In this document: positions 26,108 to 35,787 of the stretch, one piece after another
Numbering within the stretch: the first letter of the stretch is position 1
Layout of the letters: each line of letters begins with the position of its first letter
Origin: Arthrobacter sp. FW306-07-I
GTDB lineage: Bacteria > Actinomycetota > Actinomycetes > Actinomycetales > Micrococcaceae
Length of the DNA stretch: 64,000 nt
Assembly: GCF_021800405.1 (NCBI RefSeq)
Contig: NZ_CP084550.1
Coordinates: 1,426,001-1,490,000 of the forward strand
Direction: 5' to 3'
Program-made: the position numbers and the translations under genes
The notes under the pieces: generated by a model
The model's database searches: none
Told to the model about the DNA's origin: nothing
What the model saw: the letters and a program-made list of their open reading frames with translations, nothing else

Positions 26108-26155
26108 AGATGCCCGGCCCCGCCCCCGCAATAACGGGGTTGGTGCCGGGCATCT
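26108..26155. terminator. Terminator hairpin between convergent genes
   Basis: AGATGCCCGGC pairs with GCCGGGCATCT around a long loop that can itself fold (CCCCG/CGGGG). It is followed by GCCTTAAG. It separates the MHS transporter from the convergent glutamine amidotransferase gene. Confidence 0.6.
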
Positions 26156-26225
26156 GCCTTAAGTGCCGGAGGTAACCGGGCAGGAACGCACGACGGCGGG
26201 CTGCCGCGGCTTGGGAGGTTGGGGC

Positions 26226-26957
26226 TCAGCGGGCGTAGCGGGCCACGAAGTTCTTCAGCACGGCCATGGGCTCGGTGACGGTGAATTGCCGTGCCGCCGC
26301 CATGAGTTCCTCCGCGGACTCCGGCGGGAAGTAGCCGGCATGCCGGTAGATGTCGATCCGGGTCACCAGCCCGTCGGTGTCCAGCTCCGGGTGGAACTGG
26401 GTGGCGTAAAGGTTGGTCTTGACGCGGAACATGTGGACGGGGCAGGAGGCCGCCCGCGCCAGCAGCACAGCGTGCGGGGGCAGCGAGCTGACAGCTTCCT
26501 TGTGCCCGGTGAAGGCTGTGAAGGTTTGGGGCATTCCCTGCAGGATGGGGTCCTGCAGTCCCTCCTCAGTCAGTTCCACCTGCACCGCGCCCAGCGGCTC
26601 GCCGTAGGTCCGGTCGATCACGGCGCCCTGGTGGCTCCCGAGCGTGCCGACTCCGTAGCAGGCGCCGAGGAACGGGAAGTCAAGGTCCACCAGCTGGTCC
26701 AGGAGCGCTGCCAACTCCTGCTCCACGCGGTGCTGGACAGGGCTCTTGTGCTCCGGCGGGTCGCTGGAGGTGAAGGGGCTGCCGCCGACGATCACGCCGG
26801 AGTACTTTGAAAGGTCCAGCGAGGGCAGGGGAGCGGCTTCGAGCCGGACGCGGACCAGTTCCCGTTCTTCAAGCCCGCCGTACCTCAGGTAGGCGGCGTA
26901 CTCATCCTCCGCGGCGGCATCCTCCGCACGGGAGGCCAGGAGCAGGAAAGGCAGCAT
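26226..26957 (-). CDS. Class I glutamine amidotransferase-like protein (GMP synthase-type)
   Basis: A free-standing class I glutamine amidotransferase domain of about 243 residues. The nucleophile elbow FLGACYGVGTLG holds the catalytic Cys, and the His/Glu pair lies in ATQFHPELDTDG. An oxyanion-type GVIVGGSPF loop precedes them. Such stand-alone proteins are often annotated as GMP synthase glutaminase-like and their acceptor is unknown. The ATG at 26957 places the protein start directly on the first beta strand (LPFLLLASRAED); an ATG at 26972 is an alternative and neither has an ideal ribosome binding site. It is last in a minus-strand run after the NTF2-like gene. Confidence 0.82.
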   Translation of the reverse strand: MLPFLLLASRAEDAAAEDEYAAYLRYGGLEERELVRVRLEAAPLPSLDLSKYSGVIVGGSPFTSSDPPEHKSPVQHRVEQELAALLDQLVDLDFPFLGACYGVGTLGSHQGAVIDRTYGEPLGAVQVELTEEGLQDPILQGMPQTFTAFTGHKEAVSSLPPHAVLLARAASCPVHMFRVKTNLYATQFHPELDTDGLVTRIDIYRHAGYFPPESAEELMAAARQFTVTEPMAVLKNFVARYAR

Positions 26958-27079
26958 GAGTAAAGTCTGCATCCTGGCGGCTGCACCTGCCAGCACCACG
27001 CCTGCCGGCACCAGGACTGCACCCGCCGGGTCGGGCTGTTTGCGTTCAGGCTATGTGCCGGCCCAGGTTAGATGCGGGC

Positions 27080-27517
27080 TCAGGCCGGCGGTTGCGTCAG
27101 CGACCGGCGGGACTGGGGCCGGGCCGCCGGGTCCGCGTGGCGGTGCAGCAGCTTCCAGTAGCCCTCCTCGCGCCGGAAGATGCTGGTCACGCGCAGGGCG
27201 AACTCCTCCGTGGCTGCAGCCCCGTCCAGCCGTGCCCGGAAATGCTCTGTCTCCACCAGGTAGGCAGTGTCGCGCGCCGTGTAGGAGGTCACGGTGTCGA
27301 AGCCCAGCATCTCGCCGTCGCGGAACTGGCGTGCCGCCTGGTCCAACCGGGCTTCCACCTGGGCCCAGCCGCGGGCGATCCCGCCGAACGGGTTTGCCAG
27401 CGTGACGTCATCCAGCCGGGAGTACAGTTCCTTGATTGGAGCCGCATTGCCGCGGGTGATCTCGGGAACCGCTTGGTGGTAGCGGTCCACTTCTTCCTGG
27501 AAACTTGGTGCGAGCAT
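27080..27517 (-). CDS. NTF2/SnoaL-like protein (DUF4440-type)
   Basis: A 145-residue cone-shaped alpha+beta (NTF2-like) protein. The pattern is an N-terminal helix pair, a conserved VTLANPFGGIARGWAQV segment, and a C-terminal strand meander ending RREEGYWKLLHRHADP, characteristic of SnoaL_3/DUF4440 proteins. Members range from polyketide cyclases to steroid isomerases and ketosteroid-like binding proteins; no catalytic Asp/His set allows a choice. It begins 17 bases after the biotin carboxylase stop on the same strand, so it is probably in that transcript. Confidence 0.8.
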   Translation of the reverse strand: MLAPSFQEEVDRYHQAVPEITRGNAAPIKELYSRLDDVTLANPFGGIARGWAQVEARLDQAARQFRDGEMLGFDTVTSYTARDTAYLVETEHFRARLDGAAATEEFALRVTSIFRREEGYWKLLHRHADPAARPQSRRSLTQPPA

Positions 27518-27534
27518 GGCTCCCGGGCCGCCTT

Positions 27535-29346
<1,812 letters not shown>

Positions 29347-29437
29347 GGCGTCTCCTTCTTTCCTTCAGGGAGCCTAGCGCGGTTTTGAGGGTTCCGCCGA
29401 TATTACTTGCGGAATCCGCGTGTGCAGCAGCCTTCCT

Positions 29438-29454
29438 TTGTAGGGAAGCTACAA
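29438..29454. promoter_or_regulatory. Palindromic operator candidate upstream of the carboxylase alpha gene
   Basis: TTGTAG-GGAAG-CTACAA, a 17-base inverted repeat 92-108 bases upstream of the TTG start. Its core TGTAGGGAAGCTACA matches the site near the accD-like gene at 14 of 15 positions. Confidence 0.65.
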
Positions 29455-29476
29455 GGAGGTCTGAAAACCGCCGGTC

Positions 29477-30121
29477 TTAGCGCGGCGGCCAGAGGTCCGT
29501 GATCCGCACATTGGCGGCAGCGAGCAGCCCGCGCAGGGTGGAGACGGAAAGGCCGACGACGGCGTGCGGGTCGCCGTCGACCTTCCGGATAAAGGCCCCG
29601 CCCAGGCCGTCGATAGTGAAGGAACCCGCACAGTGCAGCGGTTCACCGGTGGCGATGTAGGCGTCGATCTCTGCCGGTTCCATGTCCAGGAAGGAAACTT
29701 CGGCGGAGGCGACCGCCCCGAGCGTGGCGCCCGAGCCGCGGCCGCCGTTGCCGTCGTCGTCCGTGTCCCTGCAGTCCACCAGCCAGTGGCCCGTGTGCAG
29801 CACGCCCGCCCTGCCGCTCATCCGCAGCATCCGCTCGCGGGCGACGTCGGCGGTGTAGGGCTTGCCGTGGGCCTCGCCGTCGAACTCGAAGACGGAGTCG
29901 CAGCCCAGCACCAGCGCACCTTCCGCCTCCGGCAGCGACGCCACGGCCTCAGCCTTCGCCCGGGCCAGCAGCAGCGCGGTGTCATGCGGGTCGGTGACAC
30001 CATACCGTTCCTGGACGGCGGCTTCGTCGACGTCGGACACCAGCACGGTGTGCCGGATACCGGCCTCGGCCAGGAGCTTGGTGCGGGCGGGGGACTGGGA
30101 GGCGAGGATCAGATGGAGCAC
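29477..30121 (-). CDS. maf: Maf-family nucleotide pyrophosphatase
   Basis: Hydrolyses non-canonical or pyrimidine nucleoside triphosphates to monophosphates; family members are linked to septum control. The 214-residue protein has the N-terminal LILASQSPARTKLL signature, the catalytic VLGCDSVFEFDG segment and the GKPYTADVARERM loop. Start is GTG at 30121, nine bases after the MMPL transporter stop. A small internal insertion (DDDGNGGRGSG, near residue 120) lengthens a loop. maf next to acyl-CoA carboxylase genes is a recurrent actinobacterial arrangement. Confidence 0.92.
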   Translation of the reverse strand: MLHLILASQSPARTKLLAEAGIRHTVLVSDVDEAAVQERYGVTDPHDTALLLARAKAEAVASLPEAEGALVLGCDSVFEFDGEAHGKPYTADVARERMLRMSGRAGVLHTGHWLVDCRDTDDDGNGGRGSGATLGAVASAEVSFLDMEPAEIDAYIATGEPLHCAGSFTIDGLGGAFIRKVDGDPHAVVGLSVSTLRGLLAAANVRITDLWPPR

Positions 30122-30130
30122 GGCTTCAGC

Positions 30131-32653
30131 CTAGTGGACCAGCTCGCCGGCAACCGGTGCAGCCTGGCCGCGGTTGAGCTTGGCGCCCTCCACGTCAACG
30201 TCCGGCAGGATCCGGTCCAGCCAGCGCGGCAGCCACCAGGACCTGGCGCCCAGCAGGTACATCACGGCCGGGACGATGGTCATGCGGACCACGAAGGCGT
30301 CGAACAGGACGCCGAAGGCCATCGCGAAGCCCAGCGGCCGGACCATGGTGAGGTGGCTGAAGATGAAGCCGGAGAACACGCTCACCATGATGATCGCCGC
30401 GGCCGTAACCACAGCTGCCGCGTGCCGGAAGCCCACACGGACTGCCTCCTTGGCGGATGATCCGTGCATGTAGGCCTCGCGCATGCCGGAGGCGATGAAC
30501 ACCTGGTAGTCCATGGCCAGGCCGAACAGCACGCCGATCAGGATGATGGGCAGGAAGCTGAGCACCGCCCCGGGGTTGGCCACGTCGAAGACGTTCCCCA
30601 GCCAGCCCCACTGGTACACGGCCACCACGGCGCCGAAGGCCGCCGAAAGGGACAGCAGGAAGCCGCCCGTGGCCAGCAGCGGCACCACGATGGAGCGGAA
30701 CACCAGCAGCAGCAGGACCAGGGAAAGGCCGACGACGATCGCCAGGTAAGGCGGCAGGGCGTCACCAAGCTTCGTGGAGACGTCCACGTTGCCGGCGGTC
30801 TGCCCGGTCAGGCCCATGGCGACGTCGTAGTCGGCCTTGATGTCGCCGTTGAGCCCGCGCAGTTCGGAGACTACCTTGACCGTACTGGCGCTGGCCGGGC
30901 CCTCCTTCGGGATGACCTGGAACACGGCGGTGCGGCGGTCTTCGCTGAGCGCCACCGGCACGGCGGCCACCACGTTGTCCACGGCACGGAGCTTGTCCGC
31001 GATGTCATACTGCAGCTTCTGCGCCTGGGTTGCGTCCAGGTTTGCGGGGAACTCGCCCACCGCCACGATGGGTCCGGTGACGCCTTCACCGAAGCTGCGC
31101 GCGGTCAGGTCGTAGGCCTGGTAGGCCTCGGACTCCACGGGTTCGGAGCCGCCGTCGGGCAGGGCCAGCTGCAGCTGGGTAGCTGGCAGGGCGAGGGTGC
31201 CCAGCAGGAGGACGCCGGCAATAAGCGCCACCCACGGGTGCTTGGTGACCAGGCCGCCCCAACCGTGGGTGCTGCGTTCGCGGTCGAGCGCAAGGTCGCT
31301 GGCTTCGTGGCCCGGTTCAGCGTTGTGGGCCTCCGACTTGGCCCAGGCCCGCTTGGAGATGATGCGCCGGCCGATCAGGGACAGCATGGCGGGGGTCAGG
31401 GTGATGGCGACCAGGACCGCAACGGCCACGGTTCCGGCTGCTGAAAGGCCCATGACGGTGAGGAACGGCAGGCCGGGAACCACCAGGGCTGCGAGGGCGA
31501 TGATCACCGTGAGGCCGGCGAAGACCACCGCGTTGCCGGATGTGCCGTTGGCCCGGGCCACGGACTCTTCAGGGTCCATGCCAGCCAGGAGCTGGGTCCG
31601 GTGCCGGTTGACGATGAACAGGGAGTAGTCGATGCCCACGGCGAGGCCCAGCATGAGGGCCAGCATGGGGGAGATGGAGCTCATGTCGAACAGGCCCGAG
31701 AGCGCGAACGTAATGCCGACACCCACGCCGACGCCCATGATGGCCATCAACAGCGGAAGCCCGGCGGCAATCAGCGTTCCCAGCATGAGGATGAGGACCA
31801 ATGCGGCCACTGCGATGCCGACGATTTCCGCGGTACCGAAGAGGGCCGAGATGTCCTCGGTGATCTCCTTGCTCGCGAATGCCGTCACGCCGGCCGAGGA
31901 GGTTTCGTGGGCGATCTGCTGCACCTGCTTGCGGACCGTTGGGGCCAGTCCGTTGATGGACGTGTTGAACTGCACCTGGGCCACGGCCGCCTTGTTGTCC
32001 TCGGAAACGAAGCGGATCGCGGAGGCTGCCTGGGCCTGGCGCTTGCCGAGTTCCAGCTTGGCCTTATTGGCCTCCAGTTCCTGGGTGCCGGCGTCGAGCT
32101 TGGCCTGCCCGGCCGCCAGCGCCGCCTTCTGCTGGCCCAGCTGGGCCTCAATCAGTGCTGCCGGCGCTCCCGCCGCGGTGAGCTGCTGCTCGGCGGCCGC
32201 AAGCTGCGCCTTGCCGGCCTCCAGCTGTGTCCGGGAGGCGTCAAGCTGGGCCTGGCCGGCGGCCAGCTGCTGTTCGCCGTCGGTGATGGCCTTGCCGGCC
32301 TGGTCCACCTGGGCCTGGGTAGCGAACGGATCCACCGTGCCGCGGACTTCGGGGAGGGTCTGGAGCTTCTTCAGTGCGTCCGTTACGGCCGCCCGGCTCT
32401 CCGCTGTGAAGCCGCCGTCGGGCGCTTCGAAGACGATGGTGGCGCTTCCGCCGGACGCCGAGGGCAGCTCCTGCTTGAGCTTGTCCGCGATCCGCTGGGT
32501 TTCGGTTCCGGGAATCTGGAAGTTGTTGGACAGGGTGCCGTGGAAGGCCGCGGCCGAACCGCCCACGGCCACCAGCACGGCAAGCCAAAGCGAGATGACA
32601 AGCCAGCGCCGGCGGTAGGAGAACTTGCCGAGGCGGTAGAGGAGGAGTGCCAT
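30131..32653 (-). CDS. MMPL-family RND transporter
   Basis: An 840-residue inner-membrane exporter with two six-helix halves, each after a large periplasmic-type loop. The first half has the conserved GLAVGIDYSLFIVNRHR segment near residue 340, the second the equivalent GLAMDYQVFIASGMREAYMHG near residue 715, both carrying the Asp-Tyr proton-relay pair of MmpL proteins. Residues about 114-207 form a long Ala/Gln/Leu-rich heptad coiled coil, an insertion typical of YhgE/ABC-2-like and some MMPL proteins. It follows a TetR regulator by 18 bases, so export is probably derepressed by a ligand of that regulator. The substrate is unknown. Confidence 0.9.
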   Translation of the reverse strand: MALLLYRLGKFSYRRRWLVISLWLAVLVAVGGSAAAFHGTLSNNFQIPGTETQRIADKLKQELPSASGGSATIVFEAPDGGFTAESRAAVTDALKKLQTLPEVRGTVDPFATQAQVDQAGKAITDGEQQLAAGQAQLDASRTQLEAGKAQLAAAEQQLTAAGAPAALIEAQLGQQKAALAAGQAKLDAGTQELEANKAKLELGKRQAQAASAIRFVSEDNKAAVAQVQFNTSINGLAPTVRKQVQQIAHETSSAGVTAFASKEITEDISALFGTAEIVGIAVAALVLILMLGTLIAAGLPLLMAIMGVGVGVGITFALSGLFDMSSISPMLALMLGLAVGIDYSLFIVNRHRTQLLAGMDPEESVARANGTSGNAVVFAGLTVIIALAALVVPGLPFLTVMGLSAAGTVAVAVLVAITLTPAMLSLIGRRIISKRAWAKSEAHNAEPGHEASDLALDRERSTHGWGGLVTKHPWVALIAGVLLLGTLALPATQLQLALPDGGSEPVESEAYQAYDLTARSFGEGVTGPIVAVGEFPANLDATQAQKLQYDIADKLRAVDNVVAAVPVALSEDRRTAVFQVIPKEGPASASTVKVVSELRGLNGDIKADYDVAMGLTGQTAGNVDVSTKLGDALPPYLAIVVGLSLVLLLLVFRSIVVPLLATGGFLLSLSAAFGAVVAVYQWGWLGNVFDVANPGAVLSFLPIILIGVLFGLAMDYQVFIASGMREAYMHGSSAKEAVRVGFRHAAAVVTAAAIIMVSVFSGFIFSHLTMVRPLGFAMAFGVLFDAFVVRMTIVPAVMYLLGARSWWLPRWLDRILPDVDVEGAKLNRGQAAPVAGELVH

Positions 32654-32671
32654 GCGGGAGAGCCGATCTGA

Positions 32672-33349
32672 TCAGGAGGAACGGGTTGCGGATGGGAAAG
32701 CAGTGGTGTTGAAGCCTGCGCCCAGCAGGGCCATGGAGTCGATGAGCAGCTGGCGGAGCTCGTCCAGCGAAGCGGGGGATAAGTCCGGGCCGCGGCGGCT
32801 GAACCAGACCTCCATGGCTGCCTTGCCGCAGGAGATGATGGAGCCGGCCAAGGCGTGGACGTACAGCTCGTCCTGTCCGCCGGGGGTACCGGCGAGGCGT
32901 TCCCGGGCGACCGTGAAGACCTGGGTCCGGCAGTAGTCCCATGCCTCGAGTTCGGGGTAGGACATCAGCGGGCTTTGCTGCGTCAGCGTGAACAGTTCCG
33001 CCAGCGGTGCTATGGCCTTGGGGTCGGCCAGGGCCACCAGTGCGGCCTGCGCCGACTCGAGCATGGGTTCCTCTGCCGGGCGGAGGCGCAGAATCTGTAT
33101 GGCCTTGTCCAGGAAGCCGTGGACGATGGACGCCAGGGCGGCGTCGGTGCTGCTGAAGTAGTTGAAGAAGGTGCGGCGTGAAATGCCCGCGGCGTCGGCG
33201 ATGTCCTCCACCGTAAAGTTGCCGGGGCCCTTGGAACGAAGAAGTCCCAGCGCGGCGTCCGTGATGGCCTGGCGCGTGGCTGCCTTGTTGAGCTCCCGGC
33301 GCGATGGGGTAGCCGGCTCAGCGCCTGGCGAAGAAAGGGGTGTTGCCAC
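32672..33349 (-). CDS. TetR/AcrR-family regulator of the MMPL exporter operon
   Basis: A 225-residue repressor-type protein. The N-terminal helix-turn-helix runs from ITDAALGLLRSKG through FTVEDIADAAGISRRTFFNYFSSTDAAL (about residues 28-72); the rest is the all-helical ligand-binding domain. I prefer the GTG at 33349, preceded by AAGGG at short spacing. The reading frame stays open upstream, including an ATG at 33384, but that would put the operator inside the gene. The inverted repeat at 33368-33391 lies 19 bases upstream of this start, consistent with autoregulation of tetR, the transporter and maf. Confidence 0.85.
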   Translation of the reverse strand: MATPLSSPGAEPATPSRRELNKAATRQAITDAALGLLRSKGPGNFTVEDIADAAGISRRTFFNYFSSTDAALASIVHGFLDKAIQILRLRPAEEPMLESAQAALVALADPKAIAPLAELFTLTQQSPLMSYPELEAWDYCRTQVFTVARERLAGTPGGQDELYVHALAGSIISCGKAAMEVWFSRRGPDLSPASLDELRQLLIDSMALLGAGFNTTAFPSATRSS

Positions 33350-33367
33350 AGCCCTTACACTACGTGC

Positions 33368-33391
33368 AACTTTGCACTGCATGCAAGTTGT
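33368..33391. promoter_or_regulatory. Inverted repeat, probable TetR operator
   Basis: CAACTT-n12-AAGTTG, with additional TGCA matches inside. The site is an AT-richer spot in the divergent region between the TetR gene and the secreted-protein gene, where an autoregulatory operator would sit. Confidence 0.55.
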
Positions 33392-33544
33392 GAGACTCCC
33401 GAGGACTGAAGGTCCAACTGGATTCACAGGAGAACGAAAGGTTCCGAACAGCCCCTCCTGATCCTGGCCAGTGAAGCTTGGTGTGTCTCGCCAAGAGGCG
33501 TACCACCAGCAGCCGTCACGCGACGGCGAATCAGGAGACAAAAG

Positions 33545-34108
33545 ATGAAACGCACGAAGAAGATGACCTTGGGCCTGTCAGCCGCCGCGCTGGCGCTCGG
33601 TGCCGGAATCGGCGTTGCCGGAATGGCCTCTGCCACCACTACGACGCCCACTCCCACGCCCAGCTCGAGTTCCAGCGCTTCGGCTGACGGAAGCACCGGT
33701 GCTGCCCAGGACGGGATGGGCAGGCGCGGCGGACGCGGCGGCCACGGCTTGGAGCAGGCCTCCACGCTGGCTGCGAAGCTCGGCGTGGACGAAGCCAAGG
33801 TGAAGGAAGCCCTGAAAACCTTCCGCGAGGCCAACAAGCCCAGCACGCCGCCGGCTGAGGGGCAGAAGCCGGATGCGGCTGCCCGCGAGGCTGCGCTCGC
33901 CAAGTCCCTTGCCACATCGCTGGGCATTGATGAGGCGAAGGTGACAGCGGCCCTCCAGGAGATCCGCAGCGAGGAGCAGTCCGAGCATGCCGCTGAGCTC
34001 AAGAGCCGGCTGGACAAGGCGGTCACGGACGGGAAGCTGACACAGGCCGAGGCGGACGCGGTGACCAAGGCTGTCCAGAGCGGAGTAATCGGGGGCGGCG
34101 GCCGCTAA
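33545..34108 (+). CDS. Secreted helical-repeat protein of unknown function
   Basis: A 187-residue exported protein. A basic start (MKRTKK) and hydrophobic stretch to about residue 28, ending MASA, form a Sec signal peptide. A Thr/Pro/Ser linker (residues 31-50) follows, then a Gly/Arg-rich patch. The mature part holds two similar helical units, LAAKLGVDEAKVKEALK near residue 75 and LATSLGIDEAKVTAALQ near residue 122. A third helical hairpin, LDKAVTDGKLTQAEADAVT, ends the domain. The pattern recalls calcium- or DNA-independent bacterial helical repeats, but no function is known to me. AGGAG precedes the ATG; a strong bidirectional terminator follows. Confidence 0.82.
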   Translation: MKRTKKMTLGLSAAALALGAGIGVAGMASATTTTPTPTPSSSSSASADGSTGAAQDGMGRRGGRGGHGLEQASTLAAKLGVDEAKVKEALKTFREANKPSTPPAEGQKPDAAAREAALAKSLATSLGIDEAKVTAALQEIRSEEQSEHAAELKSRLDKAVTDGKLTQAEADAVTKAVQSGVIGGGGR

Positions 34109-34136
34109 CCCAGCGTGCTGGGAGTCCTTAACCCAA

Positions 34137-34172
34137 AAGAGCGTCCCCGGGTAATCTCCCGGGGACGCTCTT
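34137..34172. terminator. Strong bidirectional terminator
   Basis: A perfect 15-bp stem AAGAGCGTCCCCGGG with a six-base loop TAATCT and the complementary arm ending CGCTCTT. It sits between the convergent secreted-protein and symporter genes. Confidence 0.9.
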
Positions 34173-34188
34173 CTATATCTGGTGCCCG

Positions 34189-35625
34189 TTACGCCTTTGC
34201 ATCCTGCAGTTCGCGGGGTGCGGTGTCAGCAGTGGTGCCGTCGGTCGCGGCGGCCACGGCGTCGCTGTCGTCCACAAACGGCGTGCCGTTGCGGGGCGCG
34301 TTGTACAGCGACTCATCCAGGATGCCCTGTCGCTTGGCCACGATGGTGGGGACCAGCGCCTGGCCTGCAACGTTCACAGCGGTGCGGCCCATGTCCAGGA
34401 TCGGGTCGATGGCGAGCAGGAGTCCGACGCCGGCCAGCGGCAGTCCCAGCGTGGAGAGCGTAAGGGTGAGCATCACCACGGCGCCGGTGGTGCCGGCGGT
34501 TGCTGCGGATCCGAGGACCGAGACCAGGGCGATCAGCAGGTACTGGCTGAAGTCCAGGTGGATGCCGAAGAACTGGGCCACGAAGATGGCCGACACGGCA
34601 GGGTAGATGGCCGCGCAGCCATCCATCTTGGTGGTGGCGCCCAGCGGCACGGCGAAGGAAGCGTAGGCGCGGGGGACGCCCAGGCTGCGCTCGGTCACGC
34701 GCTGGGTGAGCGGCAGGGTTCCCACGGAGGAGCGGGATACGAAGGCCAGCTGGACGGCGGGCCATACGCCGGAGAAGTACTGCCTGATGGACAGGCCGTG
34801 GCTGCGGATCAGGATGGGGTAGACCACGAACAGCACCAGGACCAGGCCTGCGTAGATGGCCACGGTGAACTTGCCGAGCGAGCCGATGGTGTCCCAGCCA
34901 TAGACGGCGACGGCGTTGCCGATCAGGCCGATGGTGCCCAGCGGTGCGATGCGGATGATCCACCATAGGACTTTCTGGATGACGGCGAGGGCCGAGGCAT
35001 TCAGCTTCAGGAAGGGCTCTGCAGCCTTGCCCACCTTGAGGGCGGCGACGCCCACGGCGATGGCGATGACCAGGATCTGCAGGACGTTGAAGCTGACGGA
35101 GGTGGTGACGGCGCCGGAATCGCCGACGGTGGAGCTGGCACCCAGGCCCAGGAAGTTCTTGGGGAAGAGGCCCACGAGGAAGGCCCACCAGTCACCGGAC
35201 TTGCCGGTGTACTTGGCGTCCCCGCTGATGCCGGTGTTGGCTCCGGGCTGCAGCAGGACGCCCAGGCCCATGCCGATCAGCACTGCGATCAGGGACGTGA
35301 TGGCGAACCACAGCAGCGTGTTCCATGCCAGCCTGGCCGCGTTCGATACCTGGCGCAGGTTGGAGATGGAGCTGACCACGGCGGTGAAGATCAGCGGAAC
35401 GACGGCGGTCTGCAGCAGGGACACGTAGCTTGAGCCGATGGTCTGCAGTGTGGCGCCGAGCGCGTTGGGGTTGGCCTTGGTGCTGCCGGTGTATTTGGCC
35501 AGCAGTCCGAGGCCGAGGCCCACGATAAGGGCGGCGATAATCTGGAAGCCGAACGAGCCCGCCCATTTGGGCAGCTGGAATCCGGTCTTCCCTGCGGGAG
35601 ATGGGGTGCTTGTCTGAGTGCTCAC
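34189..35625 (-). CDS. Dicarboxylate/amino acid:cation symporter (DAACS family)
   Basis: A 478-residue sodium- or proton-coupled transporter for C4-dicarboxylates, glutamate or aspartate. It has about eight hydrophobic segments plus the re-entrant loops. Family motifs include the serine-rich VSRSSVGTLPLT hairpin near residue 290, PLGATTKMDGCAAIYP near residue 320 and the VLGSAATAGTTGAVVM region. The last of these replaces the common SxGxxGVPG loop and differs from glutamate carriers. Start is GTG at 35625 with no strong ribosome binding site. The C-terminal 45 residues are polar and cytoplasmic. Confidence 0.9.
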   Translation of the reverse strand: MSTQTSTPSPAGKTGFQLPKWAGSFGFQIIAALIVGLGLGLLAKYTGSTKANPNALGATLQTIGSSYVSLLQTAVVPLIFTAVVSSISNLRQVSNAARLAWNTLLWFAITSLIAVLIGMGLGVLLQPGANTGISGDAKYTGKSGDWWAFLVGLFPKNFLGLGASSTVGDSGAVTTSVSFNVLQILVIAIAVGVAALKVGKAAEPFLKLNASALAVIQKVLWWIIRIAPLGTIGLIGNAVAVYGWDTIGSLGKFTVAIYAGLVLVLFVVYPILIRSHGLSIRQYFSGVWPAVQLAFVSRSSVGTLPLTQRVTERSLGVPRAYASFAVPLGATTKMDGCAAIYPAVSAIFVAQFFGIHLDFSQYLLIALVSVLGSAATAGTTGAVVMLTLTLSTLGLPLAGVGLLLAIDPILDMGRTAVNVAGQALVPTIVAKRQGILDESLYNAPRNGTPFVDDSDAVAAATDGTTADTAPRELQDAKA

Positions 35626-35787
35626 CAGAACAAGCTAGACCCCATCCAATACCACGTCGAACCAACATTGAGAAATGTTACGTACATGATTTGCGCCGAG
35701 ATCTGGAAAAACCGCGAGAACGTAAGGCAGACAGTGGCATTTGTTACTTATTCCCAGCGCCGGTGTGCTTAACATCTCGCGATTGAG

